Notes: generated by a model from the letters alone, not told the origin. DNA of 64,000 nucleotides from Micromonospora alfalfae (GCF_022230925.1 NZ_JAKKFH010000012.1:1-64000); one strand, 5' to 3'. Counted from the stretch's first letter, positions 15,423 through 23,929 are shown. Numbers and translations: made by a program.

Positions 15423-16961
15423 GTGGACGGCGTACCGACAACCATCCTGGTGGTCGACGACAGTCGTACCAAGCGTTACCTGCTGGTCAGTTGGCTGACC
15501 CGGGCCGGCTTCACAGTGCTGGAGGCCGAGAACGGCGCCGATGCGTTGGCTCGGGTCGAGGTGGAACGGATCGACCTGGTGGTTCTCGACGTCCGGCTGC
15601 CCGACCTGAGTGGCTACGAGGTTTGCGAGCAGATCAAGGCACGGCACCCGGCGATGCCGGTGGTCCACGTGTCTGCGCACGCAGTGGACGTGGCCGACCG
15701 CGCCCAGGGGCTGACCCGGGGCGCTGACGCGTACCTGACCGAGCCGATCGAGCCCGAGGAGCTGATCGCCACCACCCGGGCGGTGCTGCGCTACTACCAG
15801 GCCCGGCAGCGCGCCGAACTGCTCGCCGAGCGGCTGCTCGGGTTGGCCGACACGACGGTGGCGGTGCACGCCGCGCCGACCTTCGCGCGCCTGCTGGAGG
15901 CCGCCGCCGAGGGCGCCGCCCAGATCTTCAAGAGCCCGGCCGCGGTGATCGCCGAGACCTTCGACGGCGACTGCCTCGCGGGTGTCTGCGCCGGTCCCGG
16001 CGAGGTGGCCGCCGTGGTGCCATGGGTCGTCGACGACACCGGGGTGCCGACCGGTGCCACAGTGCGAGTGGAGACCCCGGCGAACTGGGCGCTCGTCGAG
16101 TGGCCGGCGGACGACACGGTGACCGTCGCCGCCGCCCGACTGCGCGAGGACCGGGCCCCGCTGTACGTGGTGGTCCCGACCGCTACCCAGACCGCGCGGA
16201 CCCCGGTGCTCAAGCAACTGGCTCAGGCGGTGGCGGCGGCAGTGGAGGGGCAGCGCTCGTTCGACGAGGAGCACCGCATCGCTGTCACCCTCCAACGCAG
16301 CCTGCTCCCGCGCGGACTGCCCACCGTGGCGGGCCTCGACCTCGCGGTGCGCTACGAGCCGGCCAGCGCGCAGACCGAGGTGGGCGGCGACTTCTACGAG
16401 CTGGTGATGCTCGATGGTCACCTGCTGCTCGCGATCGGGGACGTCGCCGGGCACTCACTGCACGCGGCCACAGTGATGGCCGAGCTGCGGCACGCGGTGC
16501 GGGCGTACGCGGTCGAGGGCCACCAGCCCGGCGAGATCCTGCACCGGGTCAACGAGCTGATGCGCACACTGCTGCCGAACGAGGTGGCGACGCTCTGCGT
16601 ACTGCTGATGCACCCGCCGACCGGACGGGTCCGGCTGGCCAGTGCCGGGCACCTGCCACCGCTGCTGATCCAGGACGGCAAGGTCGAGTTCGTGCAGCAT
16701 TCAGCGCCGCTGCTCGGCGTCCGTGCCCCGCGCCCGGCAGACCTGGAGTTCGTGGTGCCGGCCGGGGCCACGCTGGTCTTCTACACCGACGGGCTGATCG
16801 AGCGGCGGGACGCCACCATCGACGAGGGGCTTGCCGCACTGGCCGGGGTCGCCGCGACCGTCGACGGTGACCTGGACCAGTTCTGCGCCCGGCTGCTGGT
16901 GGAACTGGCCCCACCGGAGATCCAGGACGACGTCGCCGTGGTCGTCCTGCGGCGGCGCTGA
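15423..16961 (+). CDS. receiver-PP2C (SpoIIE) phosphatase
   Basis: This 512-aa protein has a response-regulator receiver (1-120), a GAF-like middle part (about 135-275) and a SpoIIE/PP2C domain (about 290-510; GGDFYEL, AIGDVAGHS, ASAGHLPP, FYTDGLIE, DDVAVVVL). In the receiver, Asp56 is the acceptor and Ser84 is present, but the usually invariant Lys is Glu107 (LTEPIEP), so phosphotransfer output may differ. It is the last gene of the rsb operon, 4 bp after the kinase gene. It is a likely RsbU-equivalent that dephosphorylates STAS antagonists on a signal from the kinase. Confidence 0.88.
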   Translation: MDGVPTTILVVDDSRTKRYLLVSWLTRAGFTVLEAENGADALARVEVERIDLVVLDVRLPDLSGYEVCEQIKARHPAMPVVHVSAHAVDVADRAQGLTRGADAYLTEPIEPEELIATTRAVLRYYQARQRAELLAERLLGLADTTVAVHAAPTFARLLEAAAEGAAQIFKSPAAVIAETFDGDCLAGVCAGPGEVAAVVPWVVDDTGVPTGATVRVETPANWALVEWPADDTVTVAAARLREDRAPLYVVVPTATQTARTPVLKQLAQAVAAAVEGQRSFDEEHRIAVTLQRSLLPRGLPTVAGLDLAVRYEPASAQTEVGGDFYELVMLDGHLLLAIGDVAGHSLHAATVMAELRHAVRAYAVEGHQPGEILHRVNELMRTLLPNEVATLCVLLMHPPTGRVRLASAGHLPPLLIQDGKVEFVQHSAPLLGVRAPRPADLEFVVPAGATLVFYTDGLIERRDATIDEGLAALAGVAATVDGDLDQFCARLLVELAPPEIQDDVAVVVLRRR

Positions 16962-17000
16962 TCTGCCAGCGCTGCCGGCGCTGTCAGCTCCTCGGCTTGC

Positions 17001-17828
17001 TCAGCGCACCGAGCGGGCGTACGCGGCGGGGGACACCCCGGCGACGGCGGTGAAGTCGCGGACCAGGTGGGCCTGGTCGCTGTAGCCGAGGTCGGCGGCG
17101 AGGTCAGCCCAGCTCAGGGGGCCACCAGCGGCCTGTTCGACAGCCTCCTGGAGCCGGTAGCGGCGGATCACCCACTTCGGCCCGACCCCCACGTACTCGA
17201 TGAAGAGCCGCTGCAACCGGCGGACCGGAACGTCGTGCCGCGCGGCGAAGTCGTCGACGCGCAGCACCGTCCGGTCGGTACGGATCGCCTCGGCCAGTCG
17301 GACAGCCTCCTCGGCCATCGGGTCCGGCTCCGGTTGCCAGGCGGTGAGGAGGGTGTCCAGCGCCCGGCAGCGCTCGTCGTCGCCGGCCGCCGAGGTGGGT
17401 GCTCCCGGGGACGTGCCTGCGCCCACCGGGACGTCGGGGTGGGTCAGCCGGCCGGCGGGCAGCGGCACCCTACGGCCGGTCAGCTCACTGACCGCGCGCC
17501 GCCAGAACGGGTGGAAGCCGCCGGGGCGGAACTGCACACCGGACACCCGGCCGGTGCCACTGAGCGTGATCCGGAACAGATCGCGGCCCACCCCGGCCAC
17601 CTCGCCGGACTCGGGCCCGTCGTCGTCCCGTCGGAACACGACGTTCACCGCCGGGTGCGGCACGACCCGCTGCTCGAACGGCGCGCTCAACGCCCAGTCG
17701 ATCAACCAGTAGTGCTCGACCCACTGGCGTAGCGACTTAGCCGGCAGGTGTCGGCGGAAGCGCATCTCGCGCAGCAGGCGCCCGGGGTCGAGAATCCCCC
17801 GGCTGTCGCCACGCGGTCGCTGTCGCAT
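17001..17828 (-). CDS. AraC family transcriptional regulator
   Basis: This regulator of about 275 aa has an N-terminal ligand-type domain (VEHYWLIDW, VVPHPAVNVVF, GVQFRPGGFHPFW, as in DUF6597 proteins) and a C-terminal AraC domain of two helix-turn-helices (about 190-275; FAARHDVPVRRLQRLFIEYV and WADLAADLGYSDQAHLVRDF). The ATG at 17828 is used because the longer frame (to 17867) would overlap the divergent gene, and a GAGGGTGG site lies upstream. Its start faces that of the DinB-like gene 31 bp away, so it may regulate it. The effector is unknown. Confidence 0.8.
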   Translation of the reverse strand: MRQRPRGDSRGILDPGRLLREMRFRRHLPAKSLRQWVEHYWLIDWALSAPFEQRVVPHPAVNVVFRRDDDGPESGEVAGVGRDLFRITLSGTGRVSGVQFRPGGFHPFWRRAVSELTGRRVPLPAGRLTHPDVPVGAGTSPGAPTSAAGDDERCRALDTLLTAWQPEPDPMAEEAVRLAEAIRTDRTVLRVDDFAARHDVPVRRLQRLFIEYVGVGPKWVIRRYRLQEAVEQAAGGPLSWADLAADLGYSDQAHLVRDFTAVAGVSPAAYARSVR

Positions 17829-17859
17829 TTGTTCAAGACCACCCTCATACGCTGGCCCT

Positions 17860-18444
17860 ATGTCCACTCAGACTAGCGAGCTGCTGGCGGCCGCCGCGCC
17901 GCGAACCGTCGATGTCGTACGGGGTGTCTCCGACGACCAACTGGACCTGCCCACCCCGTGCAGCGACTACCTGGTCCGTGATCTGCTCAATCACCTCTTC
18001 CAGGTGGTGGTCAACTTTCAGGACCTGGCCGAGAAGCGTCAGGTGGAGTGGGCCGAGAAGCCCGACCACCTGGGTGACGGCTGGCGGGACCGCTTCGAGG
18101 CGGAGGTCGGCCGGTTGGTGACCGCCTGGTCGGACCCGTCCACACTGGAGGGCGTGTCACCGGGCATGGGTATGCCGCAACCAGTCATCGGCGGCATGGC
18201 CCTGCTGGACCTGACAGTGCACGGCTGGGATCTCGCGGTCGCCACCGGCCAGCCGTACCACCCAGCTCCGGAGGCGGTGGCCGAGCTGCACGCGCTGGTG
18301 GAGCGGTTGGGTCCCACCGCCCGCAAGATGGGCGTCTTCGCCGACCCACTACCCACCCCCATCCCAACCCCCGACCTGCCCCCCGACCTGACCCACCTCC
18401 TGACCCAAACCGGCCGCACCCCCACCTGGCCCCAAACCCCCTAA
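17860..18444 (+). CDS. TIGR03086/mycothiol-dependent DinB-fold protein
   Basis: This 194-aa protein is of the mycothiol maleylpyruvate-isomerase N-terminal type. Typical features are QLDLPTPCSDYLVRDLLNH near residues 27-45 and LDLTVHGWDLAVATGQP near 121-138; the two His are candidate metal ligands. Members are metal-dependent four-helix proteins, some using mycothiol, but this subfamily is not characterised. The last 30 residues (PTPIPTPDLPPDL and on) are Pro-rich and encoded by a C-rich tract that leads into a 61-nt palindrome. They may be an accidental extension. Confidence 0.75.
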   Translation: MSTQTSELLAAAAPRTVDVVRGVSDDQLDLPTPCSDYLVRDLLNHLFQVVVNFQDLAEKRQVEWAEKPDHLGDGWRDRFEAEVGRLVTAWSDPSTLEGVSPGMGMPQPVIGGMALLDLTVHGWDLAVATGQPYHPAPEAVAELHALVERLGPTARKMGVFADPLPTPIPTPDLPPDLTHLLTQTGRTPTWPQTP

Positions 18445-18480
18445 CCCCACCCCCCACCCCCCACCCCCCACCCCCACTCC

Positions 18481-18541
18481 GTTCATCATGAAGTTATTGC
18501 CATCTGTCGCGGCGTGTCGGCGCAATAACTTCATGATCAAC
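18481..18541. repeat. 61-nt palindromic intergenic element, copy 1
   Basis: Two 21-nt arms (18481-18501 and 18521-18541) pair at 19 of 21 positions around a 19-nt loop, with core ATCATGAAGTTATTGC. A second copy with perfect arms lies at 59244-59304. The left flank (18445-18480) is a run of C-blocks and the right flank (18543-18570) a run of G-blocks, so the larger region is also self-complementary and could form G-quadruplexes. Confidence 0.8.
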
Positions 18542-18570
18542 AGCGGGAGGGGTGGGTGGGGTGGGGGTTG

Positions 18571-18599
18571 TTGACTTGGGTATTCGCTGGGTGAATAGT
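18571..18599 (+). promoter_or_regulatory. promoter of second PadR-ABC operon
   Basis: TTGACT (18571-18576) and AATAGT (18594-18599) are spaced by 17 bp, about 8 nt before the GTG at 18607, which would make the transcript leaderless. An inverted repeat TATTC-N7-GAATA (18581-18597) overlaps the -10 region and is a candidate PadR site. Confidence 0.5.
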
Positions 18600-18606
18600 G
18601 GGCGGG

Positions 18607-19143
18607 GTGTCCACGCCGCATGTTCTGCTCGGGCTGCTCGCTGGGGGCAGCCGGCACGGGTATGAGCTGAAGCGTGCGCACGACGAGCGGCTGCCGAGGG
18701 CTCGGCCGCTGGCCTTCGGGCAGGTCTACGCCACTCTCGGCCGCCTCGAACGTGACGGGCTGGTGGCTTCCGCCGGGCAGGACCGGGTGGGCGGGCCGGA
18801 TCGCACCGCGTACGCGCTGACCGACCAGGGGCGGGACGCACTGGACCAGTGGCTGTCCACTGTGGAAGCACCAATGCCGTACGTGGCCAGCACGCTCTTC
18901 GCCAAGGTGGTCGTGGCGCTGCTGGTCGCCGATGTCGATCGGGCCCGGTCGTACCTGGTCGCCCAGCGGGCCGCGCACACCGCACGGCTGCGTGAGCTGA
19001 CCACGGTCAAGGGTGACCCGGCCGCCACCCTCAGCGACGTGGTAGCAGCCGATTTCGCGATCGCCCACCTCGACGCGGATCTGCGGTGGCTGCACGCCAC
19101 CCTGGGCCGGGTCGCCGACTGGCACCGGGAGGTGCATCCGTGA
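18607..19143 (+). CDS. PadR family transcriptional regulator
   Basis: This PadR regulator of 178 aa is of the longer (Vir-domain) type. The winged helix covers about 1-85 (LLGLLAGGSRHGYEL, GQVYATLGRLERDGLV, RTAYALTDQGRDAL), followed by a helical dimerisation domain. I take the GTG at 18607, positioned at the predicted transcription start, over the GTG at 18598. The stop overlaps the ABC ATPase start (GTGA), so it heads a three-gene operon and probably represses it through the repeat at 18581-18597. Confidence 0.85.
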   Translation: MSTPHVLLGLLAGGSRHGYELKRAHDERLPRARPLAFGQVYATLGRLERDGLVASAGQDRVGGPDRTAYALTDQGRDALDQWLSTVEAPMPYVASTLFAKVVVALLVADVDRARSYLVAQRAAHTARLRELTTVKGDPAATLSDVVAADFAIAHLDADLRWLHATLGRVADWHREVHP

Positions 19144-19841
19144 CGCAACTCCAGGCTCGCGGCGTGGTTCGGGCGTACGGCCCGACGCCGGCGCTGCGCG
19201 GCGTGACGCTCGAGGTGGCGGAGGGCGAGATCGTCGCCGTCACCGGGCCGAGTGGCTGCGGCAAGTCGACCCTGCTGCACTGCCTGGCCGGGATTCTCCG
19301 GCCGGACGTCGGCGAGGTCACCTGGCGTGGGCACCGCATCGACACCTGGTCGGAGGCGGCCCGGTCCCGGCTGCGGCGCACCGAGTTCGGGGTGCTGTTC
19401 CAGTTCGGTCAACTGGTGGCCGAGTTGACCGCTGCCGAGAACGTCGCCCTGCCCCTGCTCCTCGCCGGCACGGGGCGGCGAGAGGCACGGACGGCGGCGC
19501 TCACCTGGCTGGAGCGGTTCGGGGTGGCCGAGGTGGCCGACGTGCGGCCGGGTGAGATGTCCGGGGGTCAGCAGCAACGCTGCGCCACGGCGCGGGCGCT
19601 GGTGACCGAGCCTCGGGTGCTCTTCGCCGACGAGCCGACCGGCGCACTGGACACGCTCGCCGGCGAGCAGGTCCTCACCCAACTGGTCCGGCTCGCCCGC
19701 GAGCAGCGCACCGCCGTCGTGCTGGTCACCCACGAGCCGCGGATCGCCGCGTACGCGGATCGGGAGATCGTGCTGCGCGACGGCCTGGTGGACCACACCG
19801 GCCTGGGGCTCGACGTGCCGCTGGCCGGCGGTGCCCGTTGA
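19140..19841 (+). CDS. ABC transporter ATPase (MacB/LolD type)
   Basis: This 233-aa ABC ATPase has Walker A GPSGCGKST, the Q-loop region VLFQFGQLVAELTAAENV, the signature MSGGQQQR and Walker B VLFADEPTGALD. The pattern FADEPTGALD is typical of MacB/LolD/FtsE-type ATPases that serve FtsX-like permeases, matching the next gene. It starts at a GTG overlapping the PadR stop; its own stop overlaps the permease start. Substrate unknown; members export antibiotics, lipoproteins or peptides. Confidence 0.9.
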   Translation: MTQLQARGVVRAYGPTPALRGVTLEVAEGEIVAVTGPSGCGKSTLLHCLAGILRPDVGEVTWRGHRIDTWSEAARSRLRRTEFGVLFQFGQLVAELTAAENVALPLLLAGTGRREARTAALTWLERFGVAEVADVRPGEMSGGQQQRCATARALVTEPRVLFADEPTGALDTLAGEQVLTQLVRLAREQRTAVVLVTHEPRIAAYADREIVLRDGLVDHTGLGLDVPLAGGAR

Positions 19842-21361
19842 GACCGACGACGCTGCTCCGCCTCGCGCTCGCCGGCACCCGCACCGACACCGCCCGGGTG
19901 GTCCTCACCGCGCTCAGCGCCCTGCTGGCGGCCCTGGCCGGGCTGACGGCGCTCACCGTGTTGGCCATCGAGAAGCCCGCCGGCGACGCCTGGGCCCAGT
20001 CGGAGCAGTACCGCAACGCGCTGCTGCGCGAGCCCGGGTTGCGCGGTGGCACGGCGTTCGCGCTGCTGATGCTGATGATCCCGGTGCTGGCGCTGGCCGG
20101 TCAGTGCGCCCGGCTCGGCGCGCCGGCACGGGACCGCCGGTTGGCCGCGCTCCGGTTGGCCGGCGCCACGCCCGGGCAGGTCACCCGGCTGGTGGTGCTG
20201 GAGACCGGCGTGGCTGCTCTGCTCGGCACGCTCGTCGGGCTGGGTGTCTATCTGGTCGGCCGCGATCTGCTGCACCGCCCGGACGCGCAGGGTCGACTGG
20301 CCCTGCCCACCGACGTGCTGCCGTCGACCGGCGCGCTGGCCGGAGTGGTGCTCGGTCTGCCGGTTGTGGCGGCGCTGGCCACCGTCCTGATGCTTCGTAC
20401 TGTCACCACCAGCCCGCTCGGGGTGACCCGCAAGGCCGCCCGCGAGCGTGGTCCGGGTCCGTGGGCGGGGCTCCTGATCGGGTTCGGCGTGGCCTCGTTC
20501 GCGGTGATCCGCCCGGTGGTGAATTCGATCGACGACGACGGAGGGCTGACCTGGCTGGTGCCGCTGTTGTTCGCGGTGGGTGCGCTCGCGGCGATGATCG
20601 GGGTGGTGATCGGCACCGGCTGGCTGTCGTACCACTGCGGGCGGTTGTTGCGCCGGCACGCCCGGGGCCCGGCTGCCCTGCTCGCGGCGGGCCGGCTGAT
20701 GGCCGACCCGTGGGCGGGTAGCCGCACGTTCGCGGCGCTGCTCGCCGCCCTGATCTTCGGCGGGGGTGCGGCCGCCCAGCGGGCCTACTTCGGGGCCAAG
20801 GACCAGCTTGAGCGGGAGCAGAACCGGGTCGCCGGGTTGGATGGTGGCACCAACCCCTTCTACCTGTCCACAATGGATTACGTCGATGGCGCGATTGCCG
20901 TGGCCATCCTGATCGCGACGGGCGGGCTGATCGTCGCGCTGGTCGAGGGGATCGTCGCCCGTCGACGCGCCTACGCCGCGTTGGTCGCCACCGGGGTGCC
21001 CCGCGCCACGCTGAGCCGTTCGGTGGCCTGGCAGGCGTTGGCGCCGGCCGTACCGGCGATCCTGCTCGCCCTCACAGTGGGCACGCTGCTCGGCCGCGGG
21101 CTTGCCGCGGCGGAGGTGTCGGCGGGCGGCGGGTCGGCGATGATCTGCGAGGCCACGGCAGCGCTCTGTGCGGACCCTGCCACCAGCGCACAGTACAACC
21201 GGATCGTGCACATTCCCGAGGTGCAGCGCGCCGTTCCCGTACCTCTGGAGCACCTGGCGTGGCTCGGCGCCGGCGCGTTGGCCGCGGTGCTGGTGACGAT
21301 CGGCGTCGGCCTGCTCTTCCTGCGCGTCAGCACCGCCCTGGACGAGCTGCGGACGACCTGA
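19838..21361 (+). CDS. FtsX-like ABC permease
   Basis: This 507-aa membrane protein has about eight to ten hydrophobic segments in two FtsX-type blocks. The first block contains the ALRLAGATPGQVTRLVVLE signature and the second AALVATGVPRATLSRS. An extracytoplasmic region near residues 415-455 holds three Cys that could form disulphides (EATAALCADPATS among them). The start is a TTG at 19838, in the overlapping TTGA with the ATPase gene. With the ATPase it forms a MacB-like mechanotransmission exporter under PadR control. Confidence 0.82.
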   Translation: MRPTTLLRLALAGTRTDTARVVLTALSALLAALAGLTALTVLAIEKPAGDAWAQSEQYRNALLREPGLRGGTAFALLMLMIPVLALAGQCARLGAPARDRRLAALRLAGATPGQVTRLVVLETGVAALLGTLVGLGVYLVGRDLLHRPDAQGRLALPTDVLPSTGALAGVVLGLPVVAALATVLMLRTVTTSPLGVTRKAARERGPGPWAGLLIGFGVASFAVIRPVVNSIDDDGGLTWLVPLLFAVGALAAMIGVVIGTGWLSYHCGRLLRRHARGPAALLAAGRLMADPWAGSRTFAALLAALIFGGGAAAQRAYFGAKDQLEREQNRVAGLDGGTNPFYLSTMDYVDGAIAVAILIATGGLIVALVEGIVARRRAYAALVATGVPRATLSRSVAWQALAPAVPAILLALTVGTLLGRGLAAAEVSAGGGSAMICEATAALCADPATSAQYNRIVHIPEVQRAVPVPLEHLAWLGAGALAAVLVTIGVGLLFLRVSTALDELRTT

Positions 21362-21389
21362 GTCGAGCCGAACCCGCCGCCCGGCCGGG

Positions 21390-21575
21390 TCAGGCGGCGA
21401 GCAGGCCGGAGGAGAGTGCGATAAAGGTGCCGACCACTGCCGAACAACAGCAGACCAGCAGGCCGGCGACCACAGCGAGGATCAGCCAGACCCGGCGATC
21501 CCGCGCCACCGCCGCCACGCTCGGACGGCGGCCCTCCTCGGCGGCCCCGCCGTCACCATCCGTAGCCCCGGTCAC
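21390..21575 (-). CDS. small single-pass membrane protein
   Basis: This 61-aa protein has a charged N-terminal half (about 1-28, GDGGAAEEGRRPSVA) and one transmembrane helix (about 29-55) containing three consecutive Cys (LLVCCCSAVVG). It is convergent with the FtsX-like permease gene, 28 bp apart. The composition and start make it a plausible real small gene, but no family is recognised. The Cys triplet within the membrane is unusual. Confidence 0.55.
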   Translation of the reverse strand: MTGATDGDGGAAEEGRRPSVAAVARDRRVWLILAVVAGLLVCCCSAVVGTFIALSSGLLAA

Positions 21576-21650
21576 CCCGGAAGTCTAGGCCGCGACATCC
21601 GCTGCGACCCGGGAACACCGGGCGCGCGGCGCCCGCCACCCGCGACCCGC

Positions 21651-21733
21651 CGGTGATCGCGCCCGATCAGGGAAGTGGCGCCCTCTCGACGACCGAGGGG
21701 ACGGACCACCTCCGGGATCGGGCGCGATCACCG
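21651..21733. repeat. 83-nt palindromic intergenic element
   Basis: Perfect 18-nt arms CGGTGATCGCGCCCGATC (21651-21668) and complement (21716-21733) enclose about 47 nt that are themselves partly complementary. It lies directly downstream of the oligopeptidase gene (stop at 21746). It may serve as a terminator for that gene or be another dispersed palindrome; its arms are unrelated to the 75- and 61-nt families. Confidence 0.75.
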
Positions 21734-21745
21734 CGACCCAACGGG

Positions 21746-23842
21746 TCAGGCCCGGCCGATGCGGTCCAGGATCCAGGCGTTGATGAACGCCTCCTCGCGC
21801 CAGGAGTCGTAGCGACCGCTCGGGCCGCCGTGCCCGGCACCCATCTCGGTCTTCAGCAGGTAGTCGCCGCTCGGTGCCACCGCCCGCAGTCGGGCGATCC
21901 ACTTCGCCGGCTCCGAGTAGAGCACCCGGGTGTCGTTGAGGCTGGTCACCGCGAGGATCGCTGGATAGTCCACGGCGGCCACGTTCTCGTACGGCGTGTA
22001 GGACTTCATGTACGCGTACACCTCGGGGTCGTCGAGGGGGTTGCCCCACTCCTCCCACTCGGTGACTGTCAGCGGCAGCGACGGGTCGAGGATCGACGTG
22101 AGCGCGTCCACGAACGGCACCTGCGCCACGATCCCGGTGAACGCTTCCGGCGCGAGGTTGGCCACAGCGCCCATCAGCAGGCCACCGGCCGAGGCGCCCC
22201 GGGCGACCAGCCGGTCGCTGGACGTCCAGCCGGCCTTGACGAGGTGCTGGGCGCATGCCACGAAATCGGTGAAGGTGTTCTTCTTGGCCAGCAGCTTGCC
22301 CTGGTCGTACCACCGCCGGCCCAGCTCACCGCCGCCCCGGATGTGCGCCACGGCGAAGACCACACCCCGGTCCAACAGGGACAGTCGGGCCACCGAGAAC
22401 CACGGGTCCATGCTGGCCTCGTACGAGCCGTAGCCATACAACTCGCAGGGCGCCGAGCCGTCCCGGGGGGTGCCGACGCGGCAGACCAGTGAGATCGGCA
22501 CCCGGGTGCCGTCGTCGGCGAGTGCCCAGTCGCGGTGCTGCTCGTACTCGGCCGGGTCGTACGGTCGCCCGTCCGGACCGGGCAGCACCGGCTTCTGCTT
22601 GAGCAGCACCATCTGCCGGGTGACCAGGTCGTAGTCGTACACCGAGTCGGGGGTGATCAGCGAGGAGTAGCGCAGCCGGACCTGGCCGGTGCGGTACTCC
22701 GGGTTGGCGTCCAACCCGACGCTGTACAGCGGCTCGGGGAAGTCGATGTCGTACCCGTCGTCACTGCCCACCGGCAGCACCCGCAGCCCGGTGAGCCCCT
22801 CGGTGCGCAACGACACCACCAGGTGGTTGGCGAAGGCGTCGACGGCTTCCAGTCGGGTGCCGGGGGTGTGCTCGATCAGCGGAACCCAGTCGCCCGGTAC
22901 GTCCGCCGAGGTGAACGCCAGCGCGAAGTCCTCCGCGCCGTCGTTGTGCAGGATCAGGAAACGGTGGCCGTGGTGCTCGACCGTGTATTCGACGCCCTGT
23001 CGGCGGGGGGCGATCACGGCCGGCGCGCCGGTCGGGTTGCCGGCGGGGATCACCAGCACCTCGCTGGTCACCTTGCTGTGCACGTCGATGAGGATGAACT
23101 TCTCCGACCGGGTCAGCTCCACCCCCACCCAGAACCGCTCGTCGTCCTCCTGGTGGACGACCACGTCGTCGGCTGCTGCGGAGCCGATGGTGTGCCGCCA
23201 GACCCGGTTCGGCCGCCAGGCGTCGTCCACTGTCACGTAGAACAGCACCGAGGCGTCGGACGACCAGGCGGTGCCGTAGAAGGTGTCCGGCACCTCGTCC
23301 GGCAGCAGCTCGCCGGTGGTCAGGTCCTTCACCCGCAGGGTGAAGCGTTCGTCACCGGAGAAGTCGGTGGAGTAGGCCAGCCAGCGTCCGTCCGGGCTGA
23401 CGTCGAACGCGCCGAGCGAGAGGAAGTCGTGCCCCTCGGCCAGCAGGTTGCCGTCGAGCAGCACCTCCTCGCCGTCGAGCGGGGCGCCGTCCGCGCTGAC
23501 CGGCGGGTCGGTCTCACCGTCGCGGACTGCCCGGCGACACTGCACTCCGTACTGTTGCCCCTCGACCGTCCGGGTGTAGTACCAGTGCCCGCCCTTGCGG
23601 GTCGGCACGGACAGGTCGGTCTCCTGGGTGCGTCGGCGAGTCTCCTCGAACAGGTCGGCGCGCAGGTCGGCCAGGTGTGCGGTGCGCGCGTCGGTGTACT
23701 CGTTCTCGGCGGTCAGGTAGGCGATCGTCTCCGGGTCGTCCTTGGCGGCGAGCCAGGCGTACTCGTCGACGACGGTGTCGCCGTGGTGGGTGCGCTCGCT
23801 GGGCACCCGCTTCGCCGCGGGCGGGGCAGTCTCGGTGGTCAC
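21746..23842 (-). CDS. S9A oligopeptidase (oligopeptidase B-like)
   Basis: This 698-aa prolyl oligopeptidase-family serine peptidase is probably cytosolic. The N-terminal two thirds is the beta-propeller; the C-terminal alpha/beta-hydrolase domain carries the triad at about Ser551 (RGASAGG), Asp637 (LNDTRV) and His671 (AGHGG). Length and the RGGGELGR and EWGNP blocks match oligopeptidase B, which cleaves short peptides after basic residues. I start it at the GTG at 23842; the frame continues upstream into the divergent flavoprotein gene without a plausible start. The start codons are 88 bp apart. Confidence 0.9.
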   Translation of the reverse strand: MTTETAPPAAKRVPSERTHHGDTVVDEYAWLAAKDDPETIAYLTAENEYTDARTAHLADLRADLFEETRRRTQETDLSVPTRKGGHWYYTRTVEGQQYGVQCRRAVRDGETDPPVSADGAPLDGEEVLLDGNLLAEGHDFLSLGAFDVSPDGRWLAYSTDFSGDERFTLRVKDLTTGELLPDEVPDTFYGTAWSSDASVLFYVTVDDAWRPNRVWRHTIGSAAADDVVVHQEDDERFWVGVELTRSEKFILIDVHSKVTSEVLVIPAGNPTGAPAVIAPRRQGVEYTVEHHGHRFLILHNDGAEDFALAFTSADVPGDWVPLIEHTPGTRLEAVDAFANHLVVSLRTEGLTGLRVLPVGSDDGYDIDFPEPLYSVGLDANPEYRTGQVRLRYSSLITPDSVYDYDLVTRQMVLLKQKPVLPGPDGRPYDPAEYEQHRDWALADDGTRVPISLVCRVGTPRDGSAPCELYGYGSYEASMDPWFSVARLSLLDRGVVFAVAHIRGGGELGRRWYDQGKLLAKKNTFTDFVACAQHLVKAGWTSSDRLVARGASAGGLLMGAVANLAPEAFTGIVAQVPFVDALTSILDPSLPLTVTEWEEWGNPLDDPEVYAYMKSYTPYENVAAVDYPAILAVTSLNDTRVLYSEPAKWIARLRAVAPSGDYLLKTEMGAGHGGPSGRYDSWREEAFINAWILDRIGRA

Positions 23843-23929
23843 GGCGGCCACGTTACCGGCCGGCAGCCGCAGCGCGCCGGACCAGCGGCATCCCGATACT
23901 CGCCACCGCGGCTTTAGAACACATGTACG

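Noticed and set aside
16967-16983. CAGCGC-GCGCTG hairpin after the receiver-PP2C gene as a terminator
   Set aside because: The stem is only 6 bp and ordinary for this GC content.
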